Assembly (NCBI RefSeq): GCF_027451485.1
Contig: NZ_DAIDJE010000097.1
Location: forward strand, 1 to 64,000
Source: Bradyrhizobium sp.
Lineage (GTDB): Bacteria; Pseudomonadota; Alphaproteobacteria; Rhizobiales; Xanthobacteraceae
DNA length: 64,000 nucleotides
Direction of reading: 5' to 3'
The position numbers were made by a program, and so were the translations under genes. This document shows positions 60,991-64,000 of this stretch, piece by piece. Numbering within the stretch: position 1 is the stretch's first letter; the number at the start of each line of letters is the position of its first letter. A model generated the notes under the pieces. It saw nothing but the letters and a program-made list of their open reading frames with translations. It ran no database searches and was not told where the DNA came from.

Positions 60991-62541
60991 GTGTTCGACA
61001 ACCTGTCGGAAAAGCTGGGTGGTATTCTCGATCGGTTGACGCGGCGCGGCGCGCTGACGGAGGCTGACGTTGACGCGGCCATGCGCGAGGTGCGGCGCGC
61101 GCTGCTGGAGGCCGATGTCTCCCTGGACGTCGTCCGCAGCTTCACCGATCGCGTTCGCGAGCAGGCGATCGGCGCCACCGTCGTCAAGTCGGTCACGCCC
61201 GGCCAGATGGTGGTCAAGATCGTTCATGACGAACTCGTCGCCACGCTGGGCTCCGACGGCCAGAGCATCGACCTTAACGCGGTGCCGCCGGTCGCGATCA
61301 TGATGGTCGGCCTGCAAGGTTCCGGCAAAACCACGACGACCGCAAAACTGGCCCGCCGCCTGGTCCAGCGCGACAAGCGCAAGGTGTTGATGGCCTCGCT
61401 CGACATCTACCGTCCGGCGGCGATGGAACAGCTCGCCGTCCTTGGCCGCGATCTCGATGTTCCGACGCTGCCGATCGTTGCCGGGCAAAAGCCAGCGCAG
61501 ATCGCAAAGCGGGCGTTAGAGGCCGGCAAGCTCGGCGGCTACGACGTCGTGCTGCTCGACACCGCCGGGCGTACCACGCTCGATGAAGAGATGATGACCG
61601 AGGCGGCGGAGATCAAAGCCACTGCCAATCCGCACGAAGTGCTGCTGGTCGCGGATTCGCTAACCGGCCAGGACGCGGTGAACCTGGCGCGCTCGTTCGA
61701 CCAGCGGGTGGGCCTGACCGGCATCGCGCTGACGCGCGTCGATGGCGACGGCCGCGGCGGCGCAGCGCTGTCGATGCGCGCGGTCACGGGCAAGCCGATC
61801 AAGCTGATGGGCACCGGCGAAAAGACCGACGCGCTGGAGGATTTTCATCCAAGCCGCATCGCAAGCCGTATTCTCGGCATGGGCGACGTGGTCTCGCTGG
61901 TCGAGAAGGCTGCCGCCAGCATCGACGCCGAGAAAGCCGTGCGCACCGCCGAGCGGATGCGCAAGGGCCAGTTCGACCTTTCCGACATGCGCGAGCAGTT
62001 GATGCAGATGGCGAACATGGGCGGCATTTCCGGCCTGATGGGCATGATGCCCGGCATCGCCAAGATGAAAAACCAGATCGCCAATGCCGGGATCGACGAC
62101 AAGATCATCAAGCGCCAAGTCGCCTTGATCGACTCGATGACGCGGCAGGAGCGCAAGCATCCGGACATTCTCAAGGCGAGCCGCAAGAAGCGGATCGCGG
62201 CCGGCGCCGGCGGCAAGGTCGAAGACCTCAACAAGCTGCTCAAGATGCACCGGAACATGGCCGACATGATGAAGGCCATGGGCTCGGGCAAGCGCGGCCC
62301 GCTCGCCGGCATTGCGCAAGCCATGGGCTTTGGCGGCGGCATGCCTAGCGCGGAGCAGATGAAGGCGCTGGCCGAGAAGATTCCGCAAGGCGCAGGCCCC
62401 GCCGGCGTGCCGGCCTTGCCGAAAGACATTCCCGCCGGCCTTCGCACCGGGCTACCGAATTTGCCGGGGCTTACGGGACTGCCCAACAAGCCGACGTTGC
62501 CGGGCCTCGCCGGCTTTCCTGGTCCGGGGAAGAAGAAGTAA
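60991..62541 (+). CDS. ffh: Signal recognition particle protein Ffh
   Basis: Ffh, with 4.5S RNA, targets inner membrane proteins. The 516-residue protein has the N domain (1-90), the G domain with GLQGSGKTTTTAKLA at 107-121, LDTAGRTTLDEEMM and TRVDGDGRGGAALS. The methionine-rich M domain lies at about 320-440, with QMANMGGISGLMGMMPGI. The C-terminus is Gly/Pro/Lys-rich and longer than in E. coli. It starts with GTG at 60991. It leads the ffh-rpsP-rimM block. Its receptor gene, ftsY, is elsewhere in this window. Confidence 0.98.
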   Translation: MFDNLSEKLGGILDRLTRRGALTEADVDAAMREVRRALLEADVSLDVVRSFTDRVREQAIGATVVKSVTPGQMVVKIVHDELVATLGSDGQSIDLNAVPPVAIMMVGLQGSGKTTTTAKLARRLVQRDKRKVLMASLDIYRPAAMEQLAVLGRDLDVPTLPIVAGQKPAQIAKRALEAGKLGGYDVVLLDTAGRTTLDEEMMTEAAEIKATANPHEVLLVADSLTGQDAVNLARSFDQRVGLTGIALTRVDGDGRGGAALSMRAVTGKPIKLMGTGEKTDALEDFHPSRIASRILGMGDVVSLVEKAAASIDAEKAVRTAERMRKGQFDLSDMREQLMQMANMGGISGLMGMMPGIAKMKNQIANAGIDDKIIKRQVALIDSMTRQERKHPDILKASRKKRIAAGAGGKVEDLNKLLKMHRNMADMMKAMGSGKRGPLAGIAQAMGFGGGMPSAEQMKALAEKIPQGAGPAGVPALPKDIPAGLRTGLPNLPGLTGLPNKPTLPGLAGFPGPGKKK

Positions 62542-62592
62542 TCGACAGATCAATTCACCCTTATTCGAACAGACATATTCAAGGAGAAGTTC

Positions 62593-62928
62593 ATGTCCGT
62601 TGTGATCCGCCTTGCTCGCGCAGGCACCAAGAAGCGTCCCGTCTATCACGTCGTCGTCGCCGACTCGCGCTTTCCGCGTGACGGCCGCTTCATCGAGCGG
62701 CTCGGCCATTTCAATCCGCTGATGCCGAAGGACAACGCCGACCGGCTCAAGCTCGACATGGACAAGCTCAAGGCCTGGCTCGCCAAGGGCGCGCAGCCGT
62801 CCGATCGCGTGATGCGCTTCCTCGACGCCGCCGGCGTGAAGAAGCGGGAGAAGCGCAACAATCCGGAGAAGGCCGTGCCGCGCAAGGAGCGCAAGGCGCA
62901 GGCTGAAGCCGCCGCCAAGTCGGCGTAA
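62593..62928 (+). CDS. rpsP: 30S ribosomal protein S16
   Basis: S16 supports assembly of the 30S subunit. The protein of 111 residues has [26 protein letters not shown] and [13 protein letters not shown]. Next is [20 protein letters not shown]. An Ala/Lys-rich tail extends the C-terminus, as common in alphaproteobacteria. AGGAGA lies just upstream of the start. It follows ffh by 51 bases and precedes rimM after a 176-base gap with a repeat. Confidence 0.98.
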   Translation: MSVVIRLARAGTKKRPVYHVVVADSRFPRDGRFIERLGHFNPLMPKDNADRLKLDMDKLKAWLAKGAQPSDRVMRFLDAAGVKKREKRNNPEKAVPRKERKAQAEAAAKSA

Positions 62929-63004
62929 CTCTTGAGGAGAGAAACGGCCTCGCACTTCAGGACGCACGGCTTTGGCCGAGGTCCTCAGCGCGAGAGTCTT
63001 TCCC

Positions 63005-63102
63005 CTCATACTGAGGAGCGACGTCACCCAAGCACGCCCAGCGACGGCGAGACCGTCGCGAACGGTGCAAAAAACGGCCGCATCTCGAAGGACTGGGCCC
63101 GA
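63005..63102. repeat. Possible degraded palindromic repeat between rpsP and rimM
   Basis: CCTCATACTGAGGAGCG near the left end and CATCTCGAAGGACTGGGCCC near the right end resemble the two ends of a common rhizobial repeat in which CTCATCCTGAGGAG pairs with a copy ending TCTCGAAGGATGAG. The arms are degraded and do not pair well here. Confidence 0.35.
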
Positions 63103-63104
63103 TA

Positions 63105-63614
63105 ATGGCTGGGCAAGTTTGCGTCGCCCGGATCGGCGCCGCGCATGGCGTGCGCGGGGCCGTGAAACTATGGACCTTCACTGAAGATCCGCTTGCGATC
63201 GAAGATTACGGACCGCTGGCGACCAAGGATGGCGGACGTCACCTCGAACTGACAAGCGCCCGCGAGGCCAAGGACCATCTGGTTGTCACCTTCAAGGGCG
63301 TCACCACCCGCGATGAGGCCGAACGCCTCAACGGACTCGAGCTTTACATCCCACGGGACAAACTGCCGGCGACCGAAGAAGACGAGTATTATCACGCAGA
63401 CCTGATCGGCCTTGACGCGGTAACCACGGCCGATGAACCGCTCGGGCGTGTGATCGCCATTCATAACTTCGGCGCCGGCGATATCATCGAGATCGCCCCG
63501 GAAAGCGGCACGACGATACTCTTGCCCTTTTCAAATGCGGTGGTGCCGACGGTCGACATACCGGGCGGGCGAGTCGTGATCGAATTGCCAAGGGAAATTG
63601 AGGGCGACGGCTAG
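63105..63614 (+). CDS. rimM: Ribosome maturation factor RimM
   Basis: RimM helps mature the 30S head and binds S19. The 169-residue protein has the N-terminal [34 protein letters not shown], the [23 protein letters not shown] region, and [40 protein letters not shown]-barrel C-terminus completes the family layout. Length is normal. It follows rpsP. The next gene is not trmD, the usual partner, but an alcohol dehydrogenase-like gene. Confidence 0.97.
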   Translation: MAGQVCVARIGAAHGVRGAVKLWTFTEDPLAIEDYGPLATKDGGRHLELTSAREAKDHLVVTFKGVTTRDEAERLNGLELYIPRDKLPATEEDEYYHADLIGLDAVTTADEPLGRVIAIHNFGAGDIIEIAPESGTTILLPFSNAVVPTVDIPGGRVVIELPREIEGDG

Positions 63615-63666
63615 TGTCTCATTAGGAGCCGCCTGATCGCCATTCCACCAGATTGGGAGCGATGAC

Positions 63667-64000
63667 ATGAGCAAGACCCACAAAGCCTGGCGGCTCCATG
63701 CCCACCACGATCTGCGCTTTGAGGACGTCGACACGCCAAATCCCGCGCCCGACGGCGTCCTGGTGGCAATCGAGGCCGGCATGGTGCTTTCCTATATGGG
63801 GCGCGTCATGTCGGGCCAGGTGCCCTACAACCTGCCCCCGATGCCGTTCGTGCCCGGCACCAATGCGATCGGCCGCGTGATTGCGACCGGCGAGAACGTT
63901 GGACATGTCCGCAGTGGCGACCGTGTCTTCCTCAGCCCGCATCTGCGCGGCGATGTGCCGAGTGCCGAGCCGCCGCAAATCCTGATTGGGCTGACTGCAA
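63667..64000 (+). CDS. Zinc-type alcohol dehydrogenase-like protein (3' end missing)
   Basis: An ATG at 63667 opens a frame that runs without a stop to the window end, giving 111 residues of the N-terminal part. It shows the GroES-like domain: FEDVDTPNPAPDGVLVAIEAGMV, PFVPGTNAIGRVIATGENV, and GDRVFLSPHLRG. This is the pattern of medium-chain dehydrogenases/quinone oxidoreductases, but the catalytic-zinc Cys usually seen near residue 40 is not present in this stretch, so it may be of the zinc-free quinone oxidoreductase type. Its function cannot be judged further because the rest is outside the window. Confidence 0.75.
   Translation, partial: MSKTHKAWRLHAHHDLRFEDVDTPNPAPDGVLVAIEAGMVLSYMGRVMSGQVPYNLPPMPFVPGTNAIGRVIATGENVGHVRSGDRVFLSPHLRGDVPSAEPPQILIGLTA

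Noticed and set aside
59535..61067. A 510-codon plus-strand open frame over the SIMPL gene end, the hydrolase and the ffh start
   Set aside because: It overlaps three well-supported genes, has biased composition and no domain.

Overview
The window is GC-rich chromosomal DNA from an alphaproteobacterium of the Bradyrhizobium/Rhodopseudomonas group. That placement is an inference from gene order and protein character: rplU-rpmA-obgE-proBA-nadD-rsfS-rlmH-ctpA-rppH, an F1-only atpHAGDC operon, mdh-sucCDAB-lpdA, ccmABCDG, DUF2794 and DUF1223 proteins, and palindromic intergenic repeats. It is almost entirely housekeeping DNA. I found no phage, insertion sequence, CRISPR array, plasmid gene or recognisable defence system.

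Layout. A tRNA-Ser(CGA) and a ROK-family kinase open the window on the minus strand. From 1.9 to 16.1 kb the plus strand carries ribosomal proteins L21 and L27, an acetyltransferase, a MaoC-like dehydratase, the GTPase ObgE, proline synthesis (proB, proA), NAD synthesis (nadD), ribosome silencing (rsfS), rRNA methylation (rlmH), an EnvC-like protein, the protease CtpA, a divergent polysaccharide deacetylase and two consecutive RppH-type Nudix hydrolases. A DMT transporter lies on the minus strand. From 16.1 to 21.2 kb the F1 ATP synthase operon runs on the minus strand. After a 655-base gap come rlpA, priA, xerC, a DUF4337 protein and a small membrane protein.

From 27.1 to 38.7 kb a minus-strand TCA-cycle block runs zapE, mdh, sucC, a 59-codon small ORF, sucD, sucA, sucB, an SDR dehydrogenase and lpdA. 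It encodes malate dehydrogenase, succinyl-CoA synthetase and all three parts of 2-oxoglutarate dehydrogenase. Aconitase (acnA) follows at 47-49.7 kb. Between them are thpR, a TesA-like esterase divergent from its ABC transporter partner genes, a Bax-inhibitor-1 protein, an acetyltransferase, DUF2794 and DUF1223. From 49.9 to 52.7 kb ccmABCDG serves cytochrome c maturation. The last part holds a cNMP-binding membrane protein, yciB, ftsY, a pseudouridine synthase, mtaB, dapF, two exported proteins, a metallo-beta-lactamase-fold hydrolase, ffh, rpsP, rimM and the start of an alcohol dehydrogenase-like gene cut by the window edge. Both protein partners of the SRP pathway, ffh and ftsY, are present.

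The observations most worth following are: (1) the ROK-family protein at 472-1557, whose motifs appear in circularly permuted order; (2) a strong plus-strand terminator at 45.9 kb with no plus-strand gene upstream, which suggests an unannotated small RNA; (3) a 59-residue ORF with a good ribosome-binding site between sucC and sucD; and (4) several strong intercistronic hairpins in the atp and mdh-suc operons. All functional assignments are from reading sequence and motifs; no database search was run.
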